Assembly (NCBI GenBank): GCA_958296065.1
Contig: CATQHX010000029.1
Coordinates: forward strand, 1 to 64,000
Reading direction: 5' to 3'
Source of the DNA: Vicinamibacterales bacterium
GTDB lineage: Bacteria; Acidobacteriota; Vicinamibacteria; Vicinamibacterales; UBA8438
DNA: 64,000 nucleotides
Both the position numbers and the translations under genes were made by a program. Shown here one piece after another: positions 46,286-54,757 of this stretch (its first letter is position 1; every line of letters starts with the position of its first letter). A model generated the notes under the pieces. The model ran no database searches, was not told where the DNA came from, and was given only the letters and a program-made list of their open reading frames with translations.

Positions 46286-48985
46286 ATGCCGACGAGACTC
46301 GCGGTCGCACTGGCGGCGCTGGTCCTGTTCGTCGCCTTGCCGGCGCTGGCCGATCTGTACACCGAATGGCTCTGGTTCGGCGAGGTCGAGTACCAGAGCG
46401 TCTTCCTCAAGAGCCTGGCGACGCGGTGGCTGCTGGGAATAATGGCGTTCCTTGTGGCGTTCTGCGTATTGCTCGGCAACCTGCGCCAGGCAGTCAGGGG
46501 CGCTACCCGCCCGTTCGTGCTGTTTGCCGGTGGCGGAGACCTGCAACCGATCGTGCTCGAGCGCCGGCACCTCGCATGGCTGTCCCTGGGTGCCTCGGCC
46601 CTGGTCGCGCTCTTCATCGGCGGGGTCGCCTCCAGCCAGTGGCTGCTGGTGCTGCAGTACCTGGAGGCGACGCCGTTCGGACAGGCCGATCCACTGATCG
46701 GGCGCGACGCCTCTTTCTACATCTTCACGTTGCCGTTCCTCGACTTCGTTCGTCTCGGTCTGTTCGCGGTCGTGGTACTCGCCCTGGTCGGCTCGGTCGC
46801 CACCTACGTGGTCGCCGGGGAGATCGTCATCCAGCCGGAGGGCATTCGGGTCGGCGAACAGGCCCGCCGCCATCTTCTGCTGCTCGGTGCGGCCATCTTC
46901 CTCCTGTTCGCCTGGGCCGCCTATCTGGACATGCCGCGCCTGCTGACGACGCCGGCCGGCATCGTGCACGGAGCCGCGTACGTCGACGTGGCCGTGCGCC
47001 TGCCGGTACTGCGGATCCTGATGGCGGTGTCGGTGTTCGCCGCGGGTGCCTGCGTCTATGCGGCGTTTGCGGGCAGCACGTGGCCCGTGGCGGCCGTGAC
47101 CGGCGCCTACCTCCTCGTCTGGATCGGCGGCGGCGGGACGGCCACGGCGTTGCAGCGCCTCGTGGTCACCCCGGACGAGCAGCAGAAGGAGGCGCCGTAC
47201 ATCGCCCACAACATCGCGGCGACGCGCACAGCGTTCGACCTCGACGCGGTCGAGGAGCGGCAGGTGTCGGGCGACGCCCTCCTGACCATGGAGGACATCG
47301 AGAGCAACTCCGAGACGATCAACAACGTCCGGCTCTGGGATCACCAGCCGCTGCTGGACACCTTCGGACAGATCCAGGAGATCCGCACCTACTACGAGTT
47401 CGCATCGGTCGACAACGACCGCTACATGGTCGACGGCGAGTACCGCCAGACCATGGTGTCGGGCCGCGAGATCAACTCGGACAGCCTGCCGAACCGGTCG
47501 TGGGTGAACGAGCGCCTGCAGTACACGCACGGTTTCGGCGTCGCGCTCGGCCCCGTCAACCAGGTTACGGAGGAGGGCCTGCCGGTCCTGTTCATCCAGG
47601 ACCTGCCGCCCACCTCGCAGACCGACCTCGCCGTCGATCAACCGAGCATCTACTTCGGCGAGCTGTCCAACGACTACGCGCTGGTCAACACGAACACCGA
47701 CGAGTTCCACTACCCGGAGGGCGACGACAACGTCTCCACCCGTTACGACGGCACCGGCGGGGTGGAGATCGGCGGTCTGCTGCGCCGGCTGCTGCTCAGC
47801 CTCCGGTTCCAGTCCTACGAGATCCTCGTCAGCGGCCAGCTCAACCCCGACAGCCGGATCATCTTCCACCGCAACATCTCGGACCGGGTGGCCACCATCG
47901 CCCCGTTCCTGCGCTACGACGCCGACCCGTACCTGGTGATCGCGGACGGGCGGCTCTACTGGATGCGCGACGCCTACACGGTCTCCGGCAACTATCCGTA
48001 CTCGACGCCGGTCGGCAACGGCATCAACTACATCCGCAACTCGGTGAAGATCGTCATCGACGCCTACGACGGAGACACGACGTTCTACCTGGCCGAGCCG
48101 GACGACCCCCTGGGCGTCACCATCGGGAAGATCTTCCCCGACCTGCTGCAGCCGCTCGACGAGATGCCGGACGAGCTGAAGAGCCACATCCGGTACCCGG
48201 AGGGGATCTTCTCGCTGCAGACCTCGATGTACTCGACGTTCCACATGACCAACCCCTCGGTCTTCTACAACCGCGAGGACCAGTGGGAAGTGCCGGTCAT
48301 CGACAACGAGCAGATGGAGCCGTACTACACGATCATGCGGCTGCCGGGCGAAGAGCGGGCCGAGTTCATCCAGATGCTGCCGTTCACGCCGCGCGGCAGG
48401 AACAACCTGGCCGCCTGGATCGTGGCGCGCAGCGACGGCGACAACTACGGCAAGATGCTCGTCTTCCAGTTCCCCAAGCAGAAGCTGGTGTTCGGACCGT
48501 CGCAGATCGTCGCCCGCATCAACCAGGACCAGGAGATCTCGCCGCAGATCACGCTCTGGAACCAGCAGGGCTCGGAGGTGATCCAGGGCACGCTGCTCGT
48601 CATTCCGATCGAGGAGGCGCTGCTCTACATCCGTCCGTTGTATCTGCGGGCGTCCGGCGGGCGCATTCCCGAGCTGACGCGGGTGGTGGTTGCCTACCAG
48701 AACCGGATCGTCATGGAGGAAACGCTGGACGAGGCGCTGACGCGTCTCTTCGGTGGAACGGAATCGCGGCCGGTCGCGGCTCCGACCACTTTGCTGGCGG
48801 AGGCGGTGACGGACCTGGCCCCCGCTGACTCGATACGAACGGGATCACTGGCCAACCAGGCCCAGGACCACTATTCGCGGGCCATACGGGCCCAGCGCGA
48901 TGGAGACTGGGCGCTGTACGGCCGGGAACTCGAACGGCTCGGCGAGGTGCTCGAAGAGTTGCGGAGCGCCGAGAGCGAGAACTGA
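46286..48985 (+). CDS. UPF0182 family large membrane protein
   Basis: This 899-residue protein has about seven hydrophobic helices in the first ~300 residues (starting LAVALAALVLFVALPALADL, with TEWLWFGEVEYQSVF typical of the family). A large extracytoplasmic domain follows, with family blocks NNVRLWDHQPLLDTFGQIQ, YYEFASVDNDRY, YGELS-like YFGELSNDYALVN and FTPRGRNNLAAWIVARSDG. Function is unknown across bacteria. The ATG has GGAAGG upstream. Confidence 0.92.
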   Translation: MPTRLAVALAALVLFVALPALADLYTEWLWFGEVEYQSVFLKSLATRWLLGIMAFLVAFCVLLGNLRQAVRGATRPFVLFAGGGDLQPIVLERRHLAWLSLGASALVALFIGGVASSQWLLVLQYLEATPFGQADPLIGRDASFYIFTLPFLDFVRLGLFAVVVLALVGSVATYVVAGEIVIQPEGIRVGEQARRHLLLLGAAIFLLFAWAAYLDMPRLLTTPAGIVHGAAYVDVAVRLPVLRILMAVSVFAAGACVYAAFAGSTWPVAAVTGAYLLVWIGGGGTATALQRLVVTPDEQQKEAPYIAHNIAATRTAFDLDAVEERQVSGDALLTMEDIESNSETINNVRLWDHQPLLDTFGQIQEIRTYYEFASVDNDRYMVDGEYRQTMVSGREINSDSLPNRSWVNERLQYTHGFGVALGPVNQVTEEGLPVLFIQDLPPTSQTDLAVDQPSIYFGELSNDYALVNTNTDEFHYPEGDDNVSTRYDGTGGVEIGGLLRRLLLSLRFQSYEILVSGQLNPDSRIIFHRNISDRVATIAPFLRYDADPYLVIADGRLYWMRDAYTVSGNYPYSTPVGNGINYIRNSVKIVIDAYDGDTTFYLAEPDDPLGVTIGKIFPDLLQPLDEMPDELKSHIRYPEGIFSLQTSMYSTFHMTNPSVFYNREDQWEVPVIDNEQMEPYYTIMRLPGEERAEFIQMLPFTPRGRNNLAAWIVARSDGDNYGKMLVFQFPKQKLVFGPSQIVARINQDQEISPQITLWNQQGSEVIQGTLLVIPIEEALLYIRPLYLRASGGRIPELTRVVVAYQNRIVMEETLDEALTRLFGGTESRPVAAPTTLLAEAVTDLAPADSIRTGSLANQAQDHYSRAIRAQRDGDWALYGRELERLGEVLEELRSAESEN

Positions 48986-49043
48986 CAGTTCGCGAATGCG
49001 GTCGTATGGAAGTCCGATCCGGAAGGGCAGGAGATAGAAGAAC

Positions 49044-50360
49044 ATGAAGAGTCTGCTTCGTTACGCAATACTCGCGCCGGTCTTTACCGTCTTCGTCGCT
49101 CCCGCGGCGTGCGGGGCCGAGCCGGAGCAGGTCGAGCCGACGCCCGGGCTTACCGCCTTCACCGGCGCGCGCCTGATCATCGGCGACGGCGACACCATCG
49201 AGAGCGGCACGATCGTGGTCCGGGACGGCGTCATCGAGGCGGTCGGAGCGAGCGACGCGGTCGCGGTGCCCGAGGACGCCTCGACAGTGGATCTCGCCGG
49301 CAAGACGGTGACTCCGGGGCTGATCAACGCCCACGGTCACGTCAACAACGTCGTCGGGCTGCAGGCCGACCCGTCCTTCTACACCGAGGAGCACGTGGTG
49401 AACCAGCTCGCGCTCTACGCGCGCTACGGTGTCACCACGGTGGTCAGCCTCGGCGGCGACGGACCCGAGGCCGTAGCCGTGCGAGACCGCGAGGGTTCCG
49501 ACCTGAACTACGCGCGCATCCGCGTCGCCGGTCCGGTCATCGTCGCCGACACGCCGGAGCAGGCGGCGGAGCGGGTGAACGCAGCAGCCGACATGAACGT
49601 CGACTTCATCAAGATCCGCGTCGACGACAACCTCGGCGCCACCGAGAAGATGACCCCCGAGGTCTACCAGGCGGTCATCGACACGGCGCACGAGCGCGGC
49701 CTGAAGCTGACCGCGCACATGTACTACCTCGACGACGCCAAGGGGCTGATGAACGCCGGGGCCGACTTCCTCGCCCACAGCGTCCGCGACGTCGACGTCG
49801 ACCAGGAGCTGATCGACATGCTGATCGCCAGCGAGGTCTGCTACTGCCCGACGCTGATGCGCGAAGTCTCGACCTACGTCTACGAGGAGCGGCCGGAGTG
49901 GTTCGACGAGGAGTTCTTCCTGAAGGACGCCGACCCGGAGGTAATCGCGGCGCTCCAGGATCCGGAGCGGCAGGAGAGGACCCGCAACAGCAGCAGCGCG
50001 CAGACCTACAAGGCGCAGCTCCCGACCGCGATGCGCAACGTCAAGGCGCTCCACGACGCCGGCGTGCGGATTGCGATGGGCACCGACACCGGACCCGCGG
50101 CCCGCTTCCAGGGCTACTTCGAGCACGGCGAGCTCGACCTGATGGTCGAATCCGGGATGACGCCGATGCAGACGATCGTCGCCTCGACCCGCGACGCCGC
50201 GGCCTGCCTCGATCTGGAAGGGGTGGGCACGCTCGAGGCCGGCAACTTCGCCGACTTCGTCGTCTACACCGCGAACCCGGCCGAGGACATCCGCAACAGC
50301 CGCACGATCGAGTCGGTCTGGATCGCGGGCAACGCGGTCCCGGGCGTTGCAGGCGACTGA
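49044..50360 (+). CDS. Exported amidohydrolase-family protein (probable lipoprotein)
   Basis: The 438-residue metal-dependent hydrolase has an N-terminal signal ending in a lipobox-like PAAC (FVAPAACGAEP), suggesting lipid anchoring. Amidohydrolase landmarks: NAHGHVNN (HxH metal pair), FIKIRVDD with the candidate bridging lysine, His in LTAHMYYLDD, His in FLAHSVRD and the catalytic Asp in IAMGTDTGPA. The C-terminal GTLEAGNFADFVVY is typical of imidazolonepropionase/prolidase-like members. Substrate unknown. It has its own region 58 bp after UPF0182. Confidence 0.85.
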   Translation: MKSLLRYAILAPVFTVFVAPAACGAEPEQVEPTPGLTAFTGARLIIGDGDTIESGTIVVRDGVIEAVGASDAVAVPEDASTVDLAGKTVTPGLINAHGHVNNVVGLQADPSFYTEEHVVNQLALYARYGVTTVVSLGGDGPEAVAVRDREGSDLNYARIRVAGPVIVADTPEQAAERVNAAADMNVDFIKIRVDDNLGATEKMTPEVYQAVIDTAHERGLKLTAHMYYLDDAKGLMNAGADFLAHSVRDVDVDQELIDMLIASEVCYCPTLMREVSTYVYEERPEWFDEEFFLKDADPEVIAALQDPERQERTRNSSSAQTYKAQLPTAMRNVKALHDAGVRIAMGTDTGPAARFQGYFEHGELDLMVESGMTPMQTIVASTRDAAACLDLEGVGTLEAGNFADFVVYTANPAEDIRNSRTIESVWIAGNAVPGVAGD

Positions 50361-50370
50361 GCGATGGGCA

Positions 50371-50400
50371 AGCGGAGCCCGTGGCGCCACGGGCTCCGCT
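50371..50400. terminator. 30-bp perfect palindrome after the amidohydrolase gene
   Basis: Arms of 15 bp (AGCGGAGCCCGTGGC and its complement) meet without a loop, 10 bp after the stop. The hairpin would be very stable, though no U-run follows. It probably ends the amidohydrolase transcript. Confidence 0.55.
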
Positions 50401-50496
50401 GCCGGCCGGGCGGCAGGCAGTGCGCCCGGTCGGTCGCGCCAACGGCCCCGCCGAGGTCCTGTCGCGGAGGCCGCCGTACGCGATCCGGATTCCTGG

Positions 50497-50502
50497 TACC
50501 CT
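50497..50502 (+). promoter_or_regulatory. -10-like hexamer TACCCT before the rhomboid gene
   Basis: TACCCT ends 7 nt before GTG 50510 and no ribosome-binding site lies between. It is a weaker hexamer than the other leaderless candidates. Confidence 0.3.
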
Positions 50503-50509
50503 GTAGCTC

Positions 50510-51340
50510 GTGCGTCAGGTTGAGGGCTCCATCGTCTGCGCCGAATGCGGCCGGCTCGTCGGCATCAACGAGGAAAACTGTCCCTACTGCGGCGCCTGGC
50601 GCCCCGGACTGTTCGGGTGGGCGCCGTTCCTCCGCTCCCTGGTTGGCGCCCGCCTCGATCTGATCGTTCTCATCGTCGGCACCTGCGTCACGTTGTACGC
50701 CTTGGCCCTGCTGCTGCAGCCGGAGGCGATCTTCCGGTCGTCCGGCTTCCTCTCCATCCTCTCGCCCGGCGGGCGCGCGCTCTACCAGCTCGGCATGACG
50801 GGCGGTATCGCATGGGAACTCGGCTGGTGGTGGACGCTGCTGACCGCCACCTACCTGCACGGCGGGCTGCTGCATATCGCGTTCAACGTGATGTGGATCC
50901 GCAATCTCGGCCCCGCCGCGGCGGAGGTCTACGGTCCGGCCCGAACGTTCGTGCTGTTCAACGTCGCCGCCGCGGCGGGGTTCTTCCTGTCGAACGAAAT
51001 GTCCGGCGCACCGACCATAGGCGCCTCGGGCGCGATCTTCGGCCTGCTCGCCGCGCTGATCGTCTACGGCCGCAAGCGCGGCAGCTCCGTCATGACCCAG
51101 CAGCTCTGGCAGTGGGCCATCATCCTCGGAATATTCGGCTTCATCGTGCCCAGCGTGAACAACTGGGCACACGGCGGCGGCTTCGCCGGCGGCTGGATAG
51201 CGGCGCACCTGATGGGATTCAGCGACGAGTATCGCGAGAGCACGGGCGTCCTGCTGGCGGCCCTCGCGCTGATTGCCGTTACGGCGGTCGGGATCGGGCT
51301 GTCGTTCTACAACGTGACCGGGATCCTGCTGGCCGAATAG
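50510..51340 (+). CDS. Rhomboid-family intramembrane serine protease with N-terminal zinc ribbon
   Basis: This 276-residue protein has cysteines at 10, 13, 24 and 27 (CAEC...CPYC) that form a small zinc ribbon before the membrane domain. Rhomboid catalytic features: HIAFNVMWI (oxyanion Asn126), GASGAIFG with nucleophile Ser173 and NWAHGGGFAGG with His221. It should cleave transmembrane substrates in the inner membrane. The start is GTG; the upstream frame is closed by the palindrome region. Confidence 0.9.
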   Translation: MRQVEGSIVCAECGRLVGINEENCPYCGAWRPGLFGWAPFLRSLVGARLDLIVLIVGTCVTLYALALLLQPEAIFRSSGFLSILSPGGRALYQLGMTGGIAWELGWWWTLLTATYLHGGLLHIAFNVMWIRNLGPAAAEVYGPARTFVLFNVAAAAGFFLSNEMSGAPTIGASGAIFGLLAALIVYGRKRGSSVMTQQLWQWAIILGIFGFIVPSVNNWAHGGGFAGGWIAAHLMGFSDEYRESTGVLLAALALIAVTAVGIGLSFYNVTGILLAE

Positions 51341-51389
51341 GCAGAGAGCAAGGCGGACGCTCCGTCGTCGCGCGATCCCGGCGGGCCGG

Positions 51390-52733
51390 TCATTCGACGA
51401 CGGGTGCGCGGCGGGATCGCCGCCTGCGCCCGCGGCGCCGCCGACGCCCGCGCGGCGCCTGCACGCCATGCGCCGCCAGATCCCGCCAGCGCGCGAGCGT
51501 ATCGGGATCGTCCCCGTGAATCTCGAGCCACGTGAGGGCGTCGGGAAGGCTGCTGCGCCCCAGAATCCCCCGTACTCTGCGCGGCGGAAGACCGGGGTCC
51601 TTGAGCAGCGGCTGCAGCACCAGCAGTTGGCGCAGGTGCTCGATGTCGCGTCGTGCCACCGGCAGCTCGCCCAACGCGACCCGCGGCGGGATTCCACGTG
51701 AATCGCGACGGGGAGGCGTCAGATCCACCGTTTGGACCGGACATACGAGGCTCCCGAGGAGAATCGCGTTCGAGAGCGAGTCCGGCGCCTCGTCGAAGCG
51801 CGCCCGATAGGCGTCGAGCGCCTCGAGCGAGCGCCAGAGCTCGGCCGAACGCGGTCGGTTCACCTCCGGGGCGATGTGACGCAACAGTCCCGTCCGCGAC
51901 AGCCTCTTGAAGGTGCGGGCGGCGGCGCCGCTGCGCAGGAGCTTGTACATCTCCTCCACCAGGCGCGCGGGAGACGCGTTCCGGATCTCCGCACGCTGCC
52001 GGGCGATACCCTCGCGCACCGGCGCGTCGAGCCGGAAGTCGAGCCGGGCCGCGAAGGAGATGGCCCGCAGCATGCGGACCGGATCCTCGACGAAGCGTTC
52101 ATCCGGATCGCCGATGCAGCGGATGAGGCGGCGGCGAAGGTCCGCCATTCCTCCCACGTAGTCGATCACCGCGAAGGTCTGGATGTCGTAGAAGAGCCCG
52201 TTGATCGTGAAGTCACGGCGGAAAGCGTCCTCTTCCGGCGTGCCGAAGGTATTGTCGCGGCGGACGGGTCGCCGCGCACGCCTGTTCCCATCCCCTTGGG
52301 ACGATGCCGCATCGGGCTCCCGAACCGAGCCCCGGGCCGCTCCGGAAGCCGGCTGCGCTTCCGTCGGCACCTGTCGGCGGAATGTCGCCACCTCTATCGT
52401 CTTGTTGCCGAACCTGACGTGCGCCAGACGGAAGCGGCGGCCGATGATCCAGCAGTTGCGGAAGATGCGCTTGACCTCGTGCGGGTGGGCCGAGGTGCCG
52501 ATGTCGAAGTCCTTGGGGTGGCGCTCGAGCAGCAGGTCACGTACGCCGCCGCCCACCAGGTAGGCGGTATGGTTGAACTTGCGCAGCCGATAGAGAACTT
52601 TCAGCGCGTCGGGGTCGATACGCTGGCGCGAAATCGAGTGGTCGGCCCGAGAGACGACGGTCGGGGCGACCACTAGCGGTGCCTCGTCGGAGCGAATCGG
52701 CCGACGCACGGGCAGGACATGGACCGGCGCCAT
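51390..52733 (-). CDS. pcnB: Poly(A) polymerase / CCA-adding-type nucleotidyltransferase
   Basis: This 447-residue class II nucleotidyltransferase has head-domain motifs YLVGGGVRDLLLERHPKDFDIGTSA (catalytic DxD) and ATFRRQ, then EDAFRRDFTINGLFYD and ERFVEDPVRMLRAISFAARL. It ends in a strongly basic tail (RGRRRRRGRRRRSRR) as in PcnB proteins that bind RNA. About 40 residues of basic, low-complexity sequence separate the ATFRR motif from the RRDNTFGT block, longer than usual. Whether it polyadenylates RNA or repairs tRNA CCA ends cannot be decided from sequence. I chose ATG 52733; the open frame extends to 52841 without coding character. Confidence 0.87.
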   Translation of the reverse strand: MAPVHVLPVRRPIRSDEAPLVVAPTVVSRADHSISRQRIDPDALKVLYRLRKFNHTAYLVGGGVRDLLLERHPKDFDIGTSAHPHEVKRIFRNCWIIGRRFRLAHVRFGNKTIEVATFRRQVPTEAQPASGAARGSVREPDAASSQGDGNRRARRPVRRDNTFGTPEEDAFRRDFTINGLFYDIQTFAVIDYVGGMADLRRRLIRCIGDPDERFVEDPVRMLRAISFAARLDFRLDAPVREGIARQRAEIRNASPARLVEEMYKLLRSGAAARTFKRLSRTGLLRHIAPEVNRPRSAELWRSLEALDAYRARFDEAPDSLSNAILLGSLVCPVQTVDLTPPRRDSRGIPPRVALGELPVARRDIEHLRQLLVLQPLLKDPGLPPRRVRGILGRSSLPDALTWLEIHGDDPDTLARWRDLAAHGVQAPRGRRRRRGRRRRSRRAPVVE

Positions 52734-52893
52734 TCTAGCAGTCCGCGGCGAATCGCCGCGTAGCACCGAGAGCAGCGCCCGTGCCGCGGGGCACGACGAG
52801 GGAGCAGCGTCGTCTGCGTCCGCGCCGGCGACTTCAGGCACCGAACTCCGCGGGTAGGGATAGAATGGAGGAAGGCTGCCTCGGCCGGACGGC

Positions 52894-54543
52894 GTGACAG
52901 AACGACCCTACCGCGCGCTGCTTCACCGGATGCGGGACAACTTCCCCGCACCCGTCTCGGACCGCAAGCACGACGCCTATTTCGTCTTCTCGATCCTCCG
53001 CGCCCTCGATCGGGTCGACGACCTGAAATCCGAGGTGCCGCTGCTCGGCCGCCCGCGGGCACTCGACTACGCGGCGGCGGAGCAGGCGGAGCTGGCCGAA
53101 GAAGGCCGCAGCGTCGAAGAGGTGGCGCACCTGCTGGTGGGCCAGCTCGAGGGCATGCCGATCTGGGGGCATCCTCGTACGCAGATCAACGTCGTGCCCC
53201 CGCCCTCGATCCCGAGCGTCATCGGGTCGCTGTTGCCCGCCATCTACAACCCGAACCTGGTCTCCGACGACACCTCGTACGGTCTCATGCTGACCGAGGC
53301 GTCCGCCACCGCGATGGTGTCGGGGCTCGTCGGCTACGACCCGGCGCGGGCGGCCGGCGTCTTCACTTTCGGCGGGACCGGGACGGTCCTCTACGGCGCG
53401 AAGCTGGGCATCGAGAAGGCGTTCCCGGACGCGATGGACAACGGCGTGCCCGCCGGCGGCGTAATCCTGGCGTCGGCACAGAGCCACTACTGCCGCCTGA
53501 ACGTCGCCGGCTGGCTCGGCCTCGGCGAGAAGAACGTCGTCGAGATACCGACCCACCCGCAGAACGACATCCGCCTCGACCGACTGGAGGCCGCCGCCCG
53601 CGAGGCGCTCGACCAGGGCCGCCGCATCGTGGCGCTCGTGGCGACGATGGGCACGACCGACGCGTTCGGCGTCGACGATCTCGACGCGATTGCCGACCTG
53701 CGCGACCGGCTGGTCGAGGACTACCGGCTCGACTACACGCCGCACGTGCATGCGGATGCGGTGATCGGCTGGGCGTGGTCCGTATTCAACGACTACGACT
53801 TCGAGGAGAACCCGCTCGGTTTCCGTCCGCGCACCGTAAGGGCGCTCGCGGCGGCGCGGCGGCGCATCTCCAAGCTGCACCGCGCGGACTCGATCGGCAT
53901 CGACTTCCACAAGACCGGCTTCACGCCGTACGTCTCCAGCCTGTTCCTGGCCCGCGACCGGGCCGACATGCAGCTCCTGGTTCGCGGGCGGGAGCAGATG
54001 CCCTACCTGTTCCAGAGCGGCGAGCGGCACCCCGGGGTGTTCACGCTGGAGACGTCGCGCGGCGGCTCGGGCGTGCTCGCCGCCTACGCCAACCTGCAAC
54101 TCTTCGGTCGGGTCGGTCTGCGGGTCCTCCTCGGGCACCTCGTCGAGATGGCCGAGGCGCTGCGCGAGCACCTCGAGGGCCACGACTCCACCACGGTGCT
54201 CAACGACGACGGCGTCGGGACGGTAACCGTGTTCCGGGTCTATCCGGACGGCGTCGACACCTGGACGGTCAAGGATCGCGAGCGCACCGATCCCGCCGCG
54301 CGCGAGGAGCTGCACCGCCACAACGACTACAACCGGCGGCTGTTCCGCTACCTCTACGACCGTGCGATGCGCGGCGAAGGGGTCCACATCTCGATGACCG
54401 ACTGCTACCGCGAGACCGACTACGGCGAGCCGATGGTCGGCCTGAAGAGCTTCATCCTCTCGCCGTTCATCGACGAGCGGGACGTCGAGCAGCTCGTCCG
54501 GGACATCCTCGACGCGCGGCAGGCCATCCGCGACGCTTCCTGA
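52894..54543 (+). CDS. PLP-dependent decarboxylase (glutamate/aromatic amino-acid decarboxylase superfamily)
   Basis: This 549-residue group II decarboxylase has the PLP-stacking histidine in ASAQSHYC (His198), Asp288 in HVHADAVIGWAW and the Schiff-base lysine in DSIGIDFHKTGF (Lys340). Residues 125-165 form the SYGLMLTEASATAMVSGLVG and FTFGGTGT cofactor region. Closest by feel to glutamate decarboxylase-like proteins; actual substrate unknown. The GTG start at 52894 has GGAGGAAGG 22 bases upstream, farther than usual, so the start is moderately certain. A TAGAAT hexamer at 52861-52866 may be its -10. Confidence 0.85.
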   Translation: MTERPYRALLHRMRDNFPAPVSDRKHDAYFVFSILRALDRVDDLKSEVPLLGRPRALDYAAAEQAELAEEGRSVEEVAHLLVGQLEGMPIWGHPRTQINVVPPPSIPSVIGSLLPAIYNPNLVSDDTSYGLMLTEASATAMVSGLVGYDPARAAGVFTFGGTGTVLYGAKLGIEKAFPDAMDNGVPAGGVILASAQSHYCRLNVAGWLGLGEKNVVEIPTHPQNDIRLDRLEAAAREALDQGRRIVALVATMGTTDAFGVDDLDAIADLRDRLVEDYRLDYTPHVHADAVIGWAWSVFNDYDFEENPLGFRPRTVRALAAARRRISKLHRADSIGIDFHKTGFTPYVSSLFLARDRADMQLLVRGREQMPYLFQSGERHPGVFTLETSRGGSGVLAAYANLQLFGRVGLRVLLGHLVEMAEALREHLEGHDSTTVLNDDGVGTVTVFRVYPDGVDTWTVKDRERTDPAAREELHRHNDYNRRLFRYLYDRAMRGEGVHISMTDCYRETDYGEPMVGLKSFILSPFIDERDVEQLVRDILDARQAIRDAS

Positions 54544-54757
54544 CCGCGGCGTTCCGTTCCCGCGCGTGCGGGCACGATACCGCCACGCTCCCGGCCGCGA
54601 CGGCACGGGGCTACGGGTAGTCACATGATTACGTGCACACAAGAAGATGCAAGTAGAGTCGAAACGCGCGTACAATGCACCCGATGCTCGCCCTTGCCGG
54701 TGCGGCATTTCTGAACCGGGGCGCGTGTCCAGGGCCCCGCCCACGTGGGAGCAAATG